This document shows positions 52,380 through 61,342 of a stretch of 64,000 nt of DNA, in pieces. The stretch is from DATJGF01 sp035495315. GTDB lineage: Bacteria; Verrucomicrobiota; Verrucomicrobiia; Limisphaerales; UBA8199. The stretch is taken from NCBI GenBank assembly GCA_035495315.1, contig DATJGF010000229.1, forward strand, positions 62,001 to 126,000. The letters are read 5' to 3'. The first letter of the stretch is position 1. Each line of letters opens with the position of its first letter. Position numbers and translations under genes: made by a program. The notes below the pieces were generated by a model. That model ran no database searches and was not told the DNA's origin. It saw only the letters and a list, made by a program, of their open reading frames with translations.

Positions 52380-54386
52380 ATGCTTCCACCACCCAGGCTG
52401 ACCACCACTTTACTAGCGACGGCAGTTCCAGCTCTGCTTCTGCTGGGGCTTACCTCGTGTCAAAATCCGCAAACATCCACGCAGAAACCGCCGCCTCCGG
52501 CCCGGTACAACGCCACTTACGATAAAGAGATCAACCATATCATGGAACTGGCCAGCCAGGATCGCTGGGAAGATGCGCAGCGCGAGGTCCAGGCATTGTA
52601 CCAGCAGGACCCCACAAACCCGACCCTGGCCCGCATTGATACCTGGGTAAATCAGCAGGCCCAACGACGCCGCGCACAGGCGGTCGAAGATAAGATCCGG
52701 AGCATCGACGCCAAGAATTCTGTCTTTAGCCCGACCATCCGCAGCCTGGCCACCGAACAAAAGGATCGCGGTTTACCCGCGCGCAAAGATGTGCGCGATG
52801 CGGTCGATCGGATCGAAAACACCCCCTATATCCCCGACACCTACGGCAAGACGATCCACGAGGAAGGACCGCTCTTCGACTTCGAAAGCGCCAAAGGCAG
52901 CATGGCAAAAGTCCTCGAGAAAGAGGTCACCATCCACCTGGACAATGTCCTCCTTGAAGTTGTCCTGATAAGGATCAGTCAAAGCGCCGGCGTTAATATC
53001 GTCGCGGACAAATCGCTGCCCGCCCTCAAGCAGGTCTTGAGCATTAACCTCGAAAAAGTCAAACTTGGCGAATTCCTGCGCTACACCGCTCGCAATTATG
53101 ATCTGCAGTTCCAGGTGGGGCCCGACCTAATCTGGGTCGTCGACGCCAAAGATCCCAAAAAACTGATGGAAGAAACGCGGTTTTACCGTTTGCGCAAGGG
53201 CTTCGTTTTGCCGGCAGAATTCGGCTCGCCTGAGGCGACCAGGACGAAAACGACAGCCAACAACGTGACCACGGAGACCGAGGTCCAAAAGTTCCAAAAA
53301 TTTGTTAATGACCAGGCCCCCGCCTTGCCGTCGATTGAACGCGCGATCACCAACTTATTCACCGGCTCGAAAGCCTTCATCGATTACGAACACAACCTAA
53401 TCGTCGCGCGCGGCACGCCCGAACAGCTCGAGGTGATGGAACAAATCATCAAAGAGTTCGACCAGCCTATCCAGCAGGTTCTCATCGAAGCTCGCTTTGT
53501 CACCATATCCAAACCCGCCTTTCTGCAACTGGGTGTGCTCTGGGAAGCCGATCGCACGGGACAAAGTGTCACCGTCCAAAGCACAACCGTGCCCCAGGAC
53601 TTTACCGGGCTGATTAACGGCCAGAACTTCCCCAGCGCTATCAATCAAAGCGCCACCATTCCCGGAGTGAATCCCGTTGTCGGCATTGGAATTCAAAATG
53701 CCTTCACGAAAGTTTTCGGCGCCAATAACCTGACGGCGACTATCAGCGCGCTGGAACAGAGCGGCGAAAGTCAGACGCTCAGCGCGCCGCGCCTGACGGT
53801 GCTCAATAATCGTCCCGCGATAATCAGCGACGGCAATGTGCAATACTATTATGAGGAATACACCGTCGCCTCGACCGTGCAGCAATATTACACCTCCTCG
53901 AGCTGGGTTCCCAGCGGCAAGCCGACAAAGATCACCGCCGGAGCCGTGTTGCACGTGCTCGCCAGCATCAGCGGAGACGGCAAGAGCATCGTCCTGGCGC
54001 TCAACCCGGTGGTCAACACGGATGTGCAACTGGTGAAATACGCGACCCTCAGCCAGTACGGCGTCGGGACCAACGTCCAGAGCACCTTTGATATCAAACT
54101 GCCGCAATACCGCACCGAGGAAATTGCGACCCGTGTTTCTGTCAAGTCCGGCGAGACGGTCGTCATGGGCGGAGTGTTGGAGCGGGATCGTACCACGTTG
54201 GTCGAATCGGTGCCGGTCCTTGGCGATATACCAATCCTGGGAGCGTTGTTCCGGCGGCGCACCGAATCCGACGTTCCCCGGTACCTGCTTATTTTTGTCA
54301 CTGCGACCATCGTTAAGGATACCGGCGAGTTCCTGGTTTACGACGACACGACCGCTCGCACCAATTCGGTGGTCCCGCCGAAATGA
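52380..54386 (+). CDS. secretin of a type IV pilus / type II secretion-like system (Amuc_1098-like)
   Basis: 668 residues with a lipoprotein-like leader (TTLLATAVPALLLLGLTSCQNP, lipobox LTSC). A helical N-terminal region, then N0/N1-like domains (EKEVTIHLDNVLLEVVLIRISQSAGVNIVADKSL) and the beta-barrel secretin core with TISALEQSGESQTLSAPRLTVLNNRPA, LPQYRTEEIATRVSVKSGETVVMGGVLERDRTTLVESVPVLGDIPILGALFRRR, the GspD/PilQ gate and rim motifs. It would form the outer-membrane ring through which the pilus or substrate passes. First gene of a five-gene operon. Confidence 0.92.
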   Translation: MLPPPRLTTTLLATAVPALLLLGLTSCQNPQTSTQKPPPPARYNATYDKEINHIMELASQDRWEDAQREVQALYQQDPTNPTLARIDTWVNQQAQRRRAQAVEDKIRSIDAKNSVFSPTIRSLATEQKDRGLPARKDVRDAVDRIENTPYIPDTYGKTIHEEGPLFDFESAKGSMAKVLEKEVTIHLDNVLLEVVLIRISQSAGVNIVADKSLPALKQVLSINLEKVKLGEFLRYTARNYDLQFQVGPDLIWVVDAKDPKKLMEETRFYRLRKGFVLPAEFGSPEATRTKTTANNVTTETEVQKFQKFVNDQAPALPSIERAITNLFTGSKAFIDYEHNLIVARGTPEQLEVMEQIIKEFDQPIQQVLIEARFVTISKPAFLQLGVLWEADRTGQSVTVQSTTVPQDFTGLINGQNFPSAINQSATIPGVNPVVGIGIQNAFTKVFGANNLTATISALEQSGESQTLSAPRLTVLNNRPAIISDGNVQYYYEEYTVASTVQQYYTSSSWVPSGKPTKITAGAVLHVLASISGDGKSIVLALNPVVNTDVQLVKYATLSQYGVGTNVQSTFDIKLPQYRTEEIATRVSVKSGETVVMGGVLERDRTTLVESVPVLGDIPILGALFRRRTESDVPRYLLIFVTATIVKDTGEFLVYDDTTARTNSVVPPK

Positions 54387-54453
54387 GCCTTCGCCCGCTT
54401 GCCGTGTCGTTTAAAGCGTCGTTCCAACCTAGTCTGTTTTCGTTTGTTTGATC

Positions 54454-56313
54454 ATGCGCACGCAGCCCAAAATCGACCGCATGCGCCCCCCGGTGCGCCG
54501 CGTCCTGGCTGTCGATGGCGGCAACCGCCGACTCAAGTTGCTGCTGGCCGAAAGCGACTTCGGCCGATTCCGCCTGCTGCAGCAAGACATGTTGGATCTG
54601 CAAGCCGAAGGACTGGTTTCACCGGAAGAGCTTAAGACTCACCTGCAACAATTGCTGAAGGCTTACGGGCGGCCGCCTTTGGCATTGACCCTGCCACAGC
54701 ACGTTGCGATTTCCCAGGTTATCGACCTGCCTCAAACGGCAGAAAGCGATGTTGAAAAACTGATTGCAGAGGAAAGCGTCAAACTTGGAGGGGTCACCGA
54801 TAGCCGAATCATTTACGATTTTGTTCGCATTGAGACACCGTCCTACCGCCAGCAATACTGGGTGACCATCTGTCAGGAGGGCGATGTTCGCGATCGCATT
54901 CTGAAACTCGGAGTCGAGAAAGAAGAGATTTGCGAGATCACCACCGTTGCCAACGCCCTTGTCGCCGCATACCGCGCCTCGGCTCCAGATTCCGGCCGCG
55001 CGATTCTCGTCCATTGCGGCGCTCAGACCACCGTTCTGGTCGTCCTCCTGGCCGGCCAGGGCGCCTTTGCCACCAGTTTCCACATGGGAGGAGATTTCCT
55101 CACCCGGGCATTGGCCCGCCTGCATGACTGCTCGGAAGAGGCGGCCGAAACGCTCAAACGCGACAAGAACTTCCTGACCGGGCCGCAAGCCTCAGGCGAA
55201 TTTATTGCAGTCGTGGAAGGTTGGGCGGCGGAACTTAAACGCCAATTAAATGAATGGTTCCAAGCTAATCCGACGCTGGTCGCAGAAGTCGCCACTTTCA
55301 AGCTGGTCGCCAGCGGTGGTGGCTTTGAAATGCCCGGGCTGCTGCCGTTTCTCAAGAGCCACGCCGAACTATCCTTTCAGCCCTGGCCGCGCGAGACCCA
55401 ACCCGACGCGGTGGCGCCGGGAAAAGGTTTCGAAGTCGCTTTCGGCACAGCGCTGCAGGCGCTCGGTTACAGTCCCCAACCGGTTTCGTTGTTGCCTGAG
55501 GATTACCGATTGGCGTGGCGCAAGCGCCTGGGACGTCAACGGATCGAGGTGGCCAGCGCGGTGCTGGTCGCGCTTTGTGCGTTGCTCCTGGGGATGGGCA
55601 CATGGCATAAACTCTCGCTGATTAGCACTAAGAAAGCATTGTTGGACAAAGTGCGTGCCGGTCAACGCGCCTTCGACGAAAACGAATCGTTAACTGAGGA
55701 TCTGCTGAACGAATATGAGAACTTGCGGCCACTGTGCGCGGCGCAGCAAAGCACGCTCGACACGCTAAAAACCGTCGCCTTGTTGGAGCAATCCCGCAGC
55801 AATCGACCGCTGTGGTACGTGCTGATCGCCGACCAGCAAAGCTACTTCACCATGCCTCCCGCCCTCTTATCGACGAATCGTCCGGCAAAAACCAACCTGA
55901 TCGGCGCCGCCCTCGAAGCCGCCCGCGCCACACCCCTCGGGTTGCGACCTTTCCCCTCTGTCCTGACCAACAGCTCTCCCGCTCGACCAGGGTTGATCGC
56001 CGAGCTCTGCGTGCCGGGCGATTCCGAAACTACCAGGCAAGCCCTAAGTGAATTGGTCAATAATCTGAAACAGCAACTGCTGTTCTCCAAAGTCGATTTG
56101 CTCTCTGACGATCTCCGGCGAAGTCTGGCCGACCCCAAGGTAACTGTGCCGGATCGCTATTTTGTCCTGTCACTGGATTTCGCCCAAACTGACTTTCAGC
56201 AGCCCATCCGGTATAAGAAAACCACCGGCTCGGACGTGTTGCGGCCGAACAAACGCCCGAATCGGACCAGTTCAACCCCAGAGGTTGACCCAGGTATGTC
56301 GCAGATTCCCTGA
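54454..56313 (+). CDS. PilM-PilN fusion protein of the pilus assembly platform
   Basis: 619 residues from ATG 54454 (TTG 54448 is two codons earlier). Residues 1-350 are an actin-like PilM domain: RVLAVDGGNRRLKLLL phosphate loop, ILVHCGAQTTVLVVL, SGGGFEMPGLLPFL. A membrane segment (364-384, VASAVLVALCALLLGMGTW) follows, then a coiled-coil and a ferredoxin-like periplasmic domain as in PilN. In most pilus systems these are two proteins joined by binding of the PilN N-terminus to PilM; here they are one chain. Resembles the Amuc_1101-type PilM-like protein. Confidence 0.82.
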   Translation: MRTQPKIDRMRPPVRRVLAVDGGNRRLKLLLAESDFGRFRLLQQDMLDLQAEGLVSPEELKTHLQQLLKAYGRPPLALTLPQHVAISQVIDLPQTAESDVEKLIAEESVKLGGVTDSRIIYDFVRIETPSYRQQYWVTICQEGDVRDRILKLGVEKEEICEITTVANALVAAYRASAPDSGRAILVHCGAQTTVLVVLLAGQGAFATSFHMGGDFLTRALARLHDCSEEAAETLKRDKNFLTGPQASGEFIAVVEGWAAELKRQLNEWFQANPTLVAEVATFKLVASGGGFEMPGLLPFLKSHAELSFQPWPRETQPDAVAPGKGFEVAFGTALQALGYSPQPVSLLPEDYRLAWRKRLGRQRIEVASAVLVALCALLLGMGTWHKLSLISTKKALLDKVRAGQRAFDENESLTEDLLNEYENLRPLCAAQQSTLDTLKTVALLEQSRSNRPLWYVLIADQQSYFTMPPALLSTNRPAKTNLIGAALEAARATPLGLRPFPSVLTNSSPARPGLIAELCVPGDSETTRQALSELVNNLKQQLLFSKVDLLSDDLRRSLADPKVTVPDRYFVLSLDFAQTDFQQPIRYKKTTGSDVLRPNKRPNRTSSTPEVDPGMSQIP

Positions 56314-56372
56314 GCGCCTGTGCCTTGAACAAAAACGCAGTGAAGGAACGAAATAAAAAATAAAAATCCTGA

Positions 56373-57191
56373 ATGGCTTCTTTTAAGGAGATACGACGCC
56401 GGTGCTTGCTCCCGTTAGCGGGGCTTGCATTGGGCTTGTTTTATCTTCTGGGTTTCATGCCCCTCGCCCATGAAGCCGCCAGCCTGGACGCGCCCTTGAG
56501 TGCCGCGTGGCGCAAATTGGCCGCCTCCATGGGCCAGACCAACGTCTTGACGATTGATTTCCTGCACCTGACCAACCAACTTCACGAGACTCGCCAAGCC
56601 CTAACCATCCTCGAAGATACAAAGAAAAAAGCCGCCGCACGCCTGGAAGTTGCTCCGGAATTGAAGGCAAGGCTCAACGACCCTTTCCAATTGGTCGATT
56701 TCCAAAACGAACGCAGCAAAAAGATGGATGAATTGGATCGGCTTGCCCGGGAGCGAAAAATCACGATCGAGCCGGCTGTCTTCGCAGGATTCCCGGAGCA
56801 CACTGTTGAAACAAGAGATCCGTCGCTGCTCTGGGCAGCCCTGGCGATGAGCGATGAGCTGCTTTCAACCGCCGTCGCCTGCAAGGTCAGCGCGATTCAT
56901 TCGCTGGAAGTAAATCTCGATCTGACTAATTCCGTCCCGTCCGAGCCGGCTCGGCGCTGGACCCAGATACCGGTTCAAATCGAGTTTACCGCCACCGGAA
57001 ACAATGCCATTAAGGTGATCCAAAGCCTGCCGCTGCGGGCCGATGAGTTGCGAGCGGCTGGCCTTCCGGAGGCTCCGGCGGAAAAAACGCCGCTTCTGGT
57101 CGATCGCCTGGTCGTCCGCAAAGAATCGCCCGAAAAACTAGACGAGGTTCGAGTCTGGCTGCAGGCTGTCGCCTTCGTTCTTCGGGAATAA
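56373..57191 (+). CDS. PilO-like pilus alignment subunit (Amuc_1100-like position)
   Basis: 272 residues. A basic start, one membrane segment (LLPLAGLALGLFYLLGFMPL), a coiled-coil (about 65-120, ETRQALTILEDTKKKAAARLE and DFQNERSKKMDELDRLARERK) and a mixed alpha/beta periplasmic part make the bitopic layout of PilO/GspM. It follows the PilM-PilN fusion by 60 bases. In Akkermansia the corresponding locus encodes the Amuc_1100 protein; similarity there is by position and layout, not by visible identity. Confidence 0.72.
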   Translation: MASFKEIRRRCLLPLAGLALGLFYLLGFMPLAHEAASLDAPLSAAWRKLAASMGQTNVLTIDFLHLTNQLHETRQALTILEDTKKKAAARLEVAPELKARLNDPFQLVDFQNERSKKMDELDRLARERKITIEPAVFAGFPEHTVETRDPSLLWAALAMSDELLSTAVACKVSAIHSLEVNLDLTNSVPSEPARRWTQIPVQIEFTATGNNAIKVIQSLPLRADELRAAGLPEAPAEKTPLLVDRLVVRKESPEKLDEVRVWLQAVAFVLRE

Positions 57192-57192
57192 T

Positions 57193-57717
57193 ATGTCGAG
57201 CACGCTTGTTCAAATCCTCCGCGGCCGCCCCTTCGCGGTTGGTGTGCATGTCAGCCTTTGGTTGCTGCTTGGCCTGGTTATGTTCAAGGTCGGCGGCAAA
57301 GCGCCGGATTTCCGCGATTCCGACTCCTTCTCAGCGCCGCCGCAAAACCTGGCGCCGGTGACCACGCTGGGTTCACTGTTTGCCTCGGTCCAATGGCCTA
57401 CTTCCGCCTCTGGCGAAGGCCCCAGCCCATTTTTCACGCGGTACTTCGTGCCAGTGCCTTCCCCGGAGCCGCCCCCGCCTACCACGCGTAAAATCGAAGT
57501 GACCTACCAAGGTTATTTCCAGGCCGAAGGCAGCCCGAAAACAGCGATCCTCAAGGTGGGCGATACGTTTGTAGCGGCAGCTGTCGGGTCGGCGCTCGAG
57601 ACCAACTATTTTGTCGCCGATGCCACGATGCAGACTCTGACATTGACCAATCAGGCAGCCCAGACGACTCTTCTGCCATTGAATTCGAAAAAGGAAATTG
57701 AAGTCCCGATTAAGTGA
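57193..57717 (+). CDS. PilP-like pilus alignment subunit (Amuc_1099-like position)
   Basis: 174 residues: an N-terminal membrane segment (PFAVGVHVSLWLLLGLVMFKVGG), a proline-rich linker (VPVPSPEPPPPTTRKIEV), and a small beta domain (VTYQGYFQAEGSPKTAILKVGDTFVAAAVGS...TLTLTNQAAQTTLLPL) with the strand pattern of PilP/GspC homology domains that touch the secretin. It starts two bases after the PilO-like stop and overlaps the ATPase start, so the order is PilO-PilP-ATPase. Confidence 0.72.
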   Translation: MSSTLVQILRGRPFAVGVHVSLWLLLGLVMFKVGGKAPDFRDSDSFSAPPQNLAPVTTLGSLFASVQWPTSASGEGPSPFFTRYFVPVPSPEPPPPTTRKIEVTYQGYFQAEGSPKTAILKVGDTFVAAAVGSALETNYFVADATMQTLTLTNQAAQTTLLPLNSKKEIEVPIK

Positions 57718-59456
57718 ATCCAATGTCGACCACGCCGGTCAAAGAAACAGGAGACCTGTTGTTGGAAGAGGGCAAGTTGACCCAACAGCAGCTGGAACAG
57801 GTGCGTCGGCGCCAGCAACGGCTCAATTTGCCGCAGTATCGGGCGATCGTTGATCTCAATTTCGCGTCTGAGGAAGACACCTGGCGTGCCCTGGCCAAAG
57901 CCAACCACCTCGAGTTCGTAGATCCCCTCGCGATCGAACTTAAGCGTGAGACACTCGAGTTGGTGCCGATCAAAATCATTTTTCATTACCGCTTGCTGCC
58001 CCTCGGCCTGGAAGATGATTGCCTGATACTGGCGTTTAGCGAACCGCCTCGTCAGATGGAACAGGGCAACCTGCGCCTGCTTATAGGCAAACGGTTCCGG
58101 ATCGTCCTCGCCACCCCCAGCGCGATTCACGCCATCATCAAAAAACATTTTGGCCTCGGCGCGGAAACGATTCAAAAATTGCGTGAAGAACGCGGTGGAA
58201 CCGAGATCAGCCAGGAGATCGTCTTCGATGTGCAGGGCAAAGAAACCGACTCAGCGCTCGAAGCAACCGTCTCGGCGTTTGTCGATCAAATCCTGCAGGA
58301 AGCATTGCGGTTGAATGCGACCGACGTTCATCTGGAACCGTATGCGAATGCAATCCGGCTGCGCTATCGAGTCGATGGCATTCTCGAAAGCGTTCCTGTC
58401 CCCGTCGACATGCGGCACCTGCATTCGGCGGTCGTGTCGCGCCTCAAAATCATGGCGGGTCTGAACATCGCCGAGAAACGGCTACCGCATGACGGCCGGA
58501 TCGCGATGAAAACCGCCAACGAGGAATACGACTTGCGGGTCTCGATTGTGCCGACCAAATACGGAGAAGGTGTCTGCCTCCGCATCCTGGGCCGTCAAAG
58601 CCTCTTTCTGGACCTTGGCCAACTCGGGATGGAACCGAATCAGGAGGCCATTTTCGCACAATTGACGCAATTGCCACAAGGCCTTGTCCTGCTGACCGGC
58701 CCCACCGGTAGCGGCAAAACCACCACACTTTATACCGCGCTGGCGCAAGCCAACGACGAGGAGCGCAAGATCATTACGTTCGAAGATCCCATCGAATATC
58801 AACTCGAAGGCACGGTGCAGATCCAGGTACGGGACCAAATTGGGCTCACCTTCGCGACCGGCTTGCGTTCCGTTTTAAGGCACGACCCCGATGTCGTCTT
58901 GATCGGCGAGATCCGGGATTTTGAAACCGCTGAGATCGCCGTCCGCGCTGCCCAGACGGGTCACCTGGTCTTCTCAACCCTCCACACTAATGACAGCATC
59001 AGTGCAGTCACCCGCTTGCTCGAAATGCGAATCGAGTCCTACCTGATTGCCGCTTCCCTCGTCTGCAGCATCTCCCAACGCCTCGCCCGCCGGATTTGCC
59101 GCCATTGCGCTCAGGAGGATCGCGATATTACGCCGGAGACTCGCGAGGAAATGGCCGCCGCTCTGAACCTCCCGCCGGACCAGGTAAAAGCCTGGAAAGG
59201 AGTCGGCTGCGTCGAATGCAATCAAAAAGGGCATCGAGGGCGCGTAGCGATTTACGAGTTTTTCCTTGTTAACGAAGCCCTCGCCGACCGGATTCAGCCT
59301 GAGCTAAAAACCGGGGAACTTCGTGGCGCAGCGCGAAAGCTCGGCTGGCGCTCATTGCGAGAGATGGCGTGGTTGAAAGTGCAGCGAGGATTGATTCCCA
59401 TCAGCGAGCAGGACCGCTGGACCCGGCTGATAGACCCGAGTGCGTTGACGCGTTAG
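57714..59456 (+). CDS. GspE/PilB-type secretion ATPase
   Basis: 580 residues from GTG 57714 overlapping the previous stop (GTGA); ATG 57723 is possible. The N-terminal MshEN-like domain (GDLLLEEGKLTQQQLEQVRRRQQ) is followed by the ATPase: Walker A GPTGSGKTTTLY (329-340), Asp box ITFEDPIEYQL, Walker B LRHDPDVVLIGEIRD and the His box TGHLVFSTLHTNDS, then a zinc tetracysteine CRHC...CVEC. It powers pilus extension or secretion. Last gene of the operon; no GspF platform or major pilin gene lies next to it. Confidence 0.94.
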   Translation: MNPMSTTPVKETGDLLLEEGKLTQQQLEQVRRRQQRLNLPQYRAIVDLNFASEEDTWRALAKANHLEFVDPLAIELKRETLELVPIKIIFHYRLLPLGLEDDCLILAFSEPPRQMEQGNLRLLIGKRFRIVLATPSAIHAIIKKHFGLGAETIQKLREERGGTEISQEIVFDVQGKETDSALEATVSAFVDQILQEALRLNATDVHLEPYANAIRLRYRVDGILESVPVPVDMRHLHSAVVSRLKIMAGLNIAEKRLPHDGRIAMKTANEEYDLRVSIVPTKYGEGVCLRILGRQSLFLDLGQLGMEPNQEAIFAQLTQLPQGLVLLTGPTGSGKTTTLYTALAQANDEERKIITFEDPIEYQLEGTVQIQVRDQIGLTFATGLRSVLRHDPDVVLIGEIRDFETAEIAVRAAQTGHLVFSTLHTNDSISAVTRLLEMRIESYLIAASLVCSISQRLARRICRHCAQEDRDITPETREEMAAALNLPPDQVKAWKGVGCVECNQKGHRGRVAIYEFFLVNEALADRIQPELKTGELRGAARKLGWRSLREMAWLKVQRGLIPISEQDRWTRLIDPSALTR

Positions 59457-59494
59457 TCTAGAACGTGAAACGTTAAAGCCTTAAAAGGTGAAAA

Positions 59495-59573
59495 CGTTAG
59501 AACGTTAAAAAGGGCGGAGAATTTATCGTAAGTTTGGAAACTGCGTGGAGATCCACGTTTTAACGTTCTAACG
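59495..59573. terminator. AACGTT-rich inverted repeat between convergent genes
   Basis: 59495-59510 and 59558-59573 are perfect 16-bp inverted repeats (CGTTAGAACGTTAAAA) with a 47-base loop; both arms lie in a wider run of AACGTT/TTAACGTT units from 59461 to 59592. Placed exactly between the ends of the ATPase and rpmB genes and with A/T runs at the base, it can act as a terminator in both directions. Confidence 0.55.
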
Positions 59574-59592
59574 CCTTAACGTTTTAACGTGT

Positions 59593-59865
59593 TTACGATT
59601 TGCTCTTGGCCGCTTCTTCCTTTTTCCACGTGCGCTTCGGCGCCTTGATGACCAGCCCCTTCTTGATTGCGGCCGTCGAAACGCGCACATAACGCACCTC
59701 GCCGTCGATGACGGCCTTGACCCGCTGAAGGTTGGGAAAGAAGCGCCGTTTCGTGATCGCCGTCACGTGAGTACCGATACCGCCACTTTTCTTGGATTTA
59801 CCACTGCGCCAGATGATACTGCCCTTCATCGGACGTTTGCCGGTCAATTCACAAATTCGCGCCAT
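59593..59865 (-). CDS. rpmB: 50S ribosomal protein L28
   Basis: 90 residues from ATG 59865, with AGGA eight bases upstream; the longer frame to 59919 lacks support. ARICELTGKRPMKGSIIWRSGKSKKSGGIGTHV is the L28 start, followed by KRRFFPNLQRVKAVIDGEVRYVRVSTAAIKKGLV. The first CXXC zinc pair seen in some L28 proteins is absent (only one cysteine), so this is the zinc-independent form. Lysine-rich C-terminal tail. Confidence 0.95.
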   Translation of the reverse strand: MARICELTGKRPMKGSIIWRSGKSKKSGGIGTHVTAITKRRFFPNLQRVKAVIDGEVRYVRVSTAAIKKGLVIKAPKRTWKKEEAAKSKS

Positions 59866-60083
59866 ATAAGATCCTGTAAAAGAGGGCGGGAAAATACGCC
59901 AGGGAGTGACCTGTCGCAAGCATTAATTCGATGCAGTTCTGGCAAACTCGCGAGAAAAGGCCCAAAAATCCCCATGATCGTGCATTTTTCGCACTCACTT
60001 TGATTGGCAACCAACAACCCATCGCACCGCAGCCTCAGTTTCCTCGTGCCTTCCCAAAAGACTTGGCTATCTTGCCTCGCTTC

Positions 60084-61307
60084 ATGGCTACTGTTAAACC
60101 GTTTACTGCGCTGCGACCACGACCCGACCTCGCTGCTCAAATCTGTGAACTGCCCTATGATGTGATGTCTTCCGAGGAGGCTCGAATCCTCGCACAGGGC
60201 AATCCGCTCAGCTTTTTGCATGTCAGCAAGCCCGAGATCGATTTGCCGCCGGGAACGGACCTCTACTCTCCTGAGGTGTATGCCACCGGCAAAGAGAATT
60301 TTGGCCGCCTCATTGGTCAAGGCGCTTTGCGGCAGGATTCTGAACCTTGCATTTACCTGTATCGTCAAATCATGGGAAATCACCAGCAGGTCGGGCTAGT
60401 GGCGGTTGCCAGTTGCCAGGAATATTTGCAGGGCGTCATCAAAAAGCACGAGTTCACCCGGCCCGATAAAGAGGACGACCGGGTGCGCCACATCGAAACA
60501 CTGAACTCGCAGACCGGGCCGGTATTCCTGGTTTATCGATCCAGCTCAGAGCTCACTCAGCTGCTCAAGAAAAGCATCGAGCAGCAACCGGATATAGATT
60601 TCACCGCAGTTGATGGCGTGCGCCATTCCGCCTGGGTAATTCGCCAGCCAGATGTAACCGCTTCAATTCAAGCGCAGTTCGGAAGGATGCCCGCGCTTTA
60701 CATCGCCGATGGCCACCACCGCTGCGCCGCCGCCGCTCGCGTATTTCAAACACGAAAGGGCACTGGAACCAGTGGTTTCTTTCTGTCGGTGATCTTTCCC
60801 CATGACCAGGTACAAATCCTGCCCTACAACCGCGTCCTGAAAGATCTGAATGGGCTCTCCGCAGCCCAGTTGCTGGAGAAACTCGACGGCGTATTTATTT
60901 TACAATCGGCAGGCTCAGGTGGGGCACCCGCGCCAAAACGACAACATGAGCTTGGGCTTTACCTCGACGGCAAATGGCACACGTTGCATTTCCGCCCGCG
61001 CTTTACGGCCACTTCAGACCCGATAGAAAAATTAGATGTGACCCTGCTGCAAAAGTATGTTTTGGATCCGATTTTCGGCATTGATGACCCACGCACCAGC
61101 AAGCGGTTGAATTTTGTCGGCGGCATTCGCGGAGTGACGGAGCTCGAGAAACTGGTGAACAGCGGCGAATACGCCTGCGCCTTTGCCATGTGCCCAACCA
61201 GCATCGAAGAGTTGATGACGATCGCCGACGCGGGAGGAATTATGCCCCCCAAGAGCACCTGGTTCGAGCCTAAGCTGCGAGACGCGATGTTTTGCCATAT
61301 GATCTGA
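60084..61307 (+). CDS. DUF1015 family protein
   Basis: 407 residues from ATG 60084; an upstream extension to 59931 looks non-coding. VKPFTALRPRPDLAAQICELPYDVMSSEEARILAQGNPLSFLHVSKPEIDL is the DUF1015 opening; ALYIADGHHRCAAAAR is its most conserved motif; KRLNFVGGIRGVTELEKL and CPTSIEELMTIADAGGIMPPKSTWFEPKL close it. The family is cytoplasmic and often neighbours serA-type dehydrogenases; proposed as a kinase-like enzyme on serine in some archaea, but unproven here. Confidence 0.92.
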   Translation: MATVKPFTALRPRPDLAAQICELPYDVMSSEEARILAQGNPLSFLHVSKPEIDLPPGTDLYSPEVYATGKENFGRLIGQGALRQDSEPCIYLYRQIMGNHQQVGLVAVASCQEYLQGVIKKHEFTRPDKEDDRVRHIETLNSQTGPVFLVYRSSSELTQLLKKSIEQQPDIDFTAVDGVRHSAWVIRQPDVTASIQAQFGRMPALYIADGHHRCAAAARVFQTRKGTGTSGFFLSVIFPHDQVQILPYNRVLKDLNGLSAAQLLEKLDGVFILQSAGSGGAPAPKRQHELGLYLDGKWHTLHFRPRFTATSDPIEKLDVTLLQKYVLDPIFGIDDPRTSKRLNFVGGIRGVTELEKLVNSGEYACAFAMCPTSIEELMTIADAGGIMPPKSTWFEPKLRDAMFCHMI

Positions 61308-61342
61308 TCCGGGTCTGGAGTTTAGACATCAAGCTCGTTCGG

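Noticed and set aside
53397..54107. 236-codon minus-strand frame opposite the secretin gene
   Set aside because: The plus-strand frame encodes a clear GspD/PilQ core; the antisense frame shows no domain and is a by-product of GC-rich coding.
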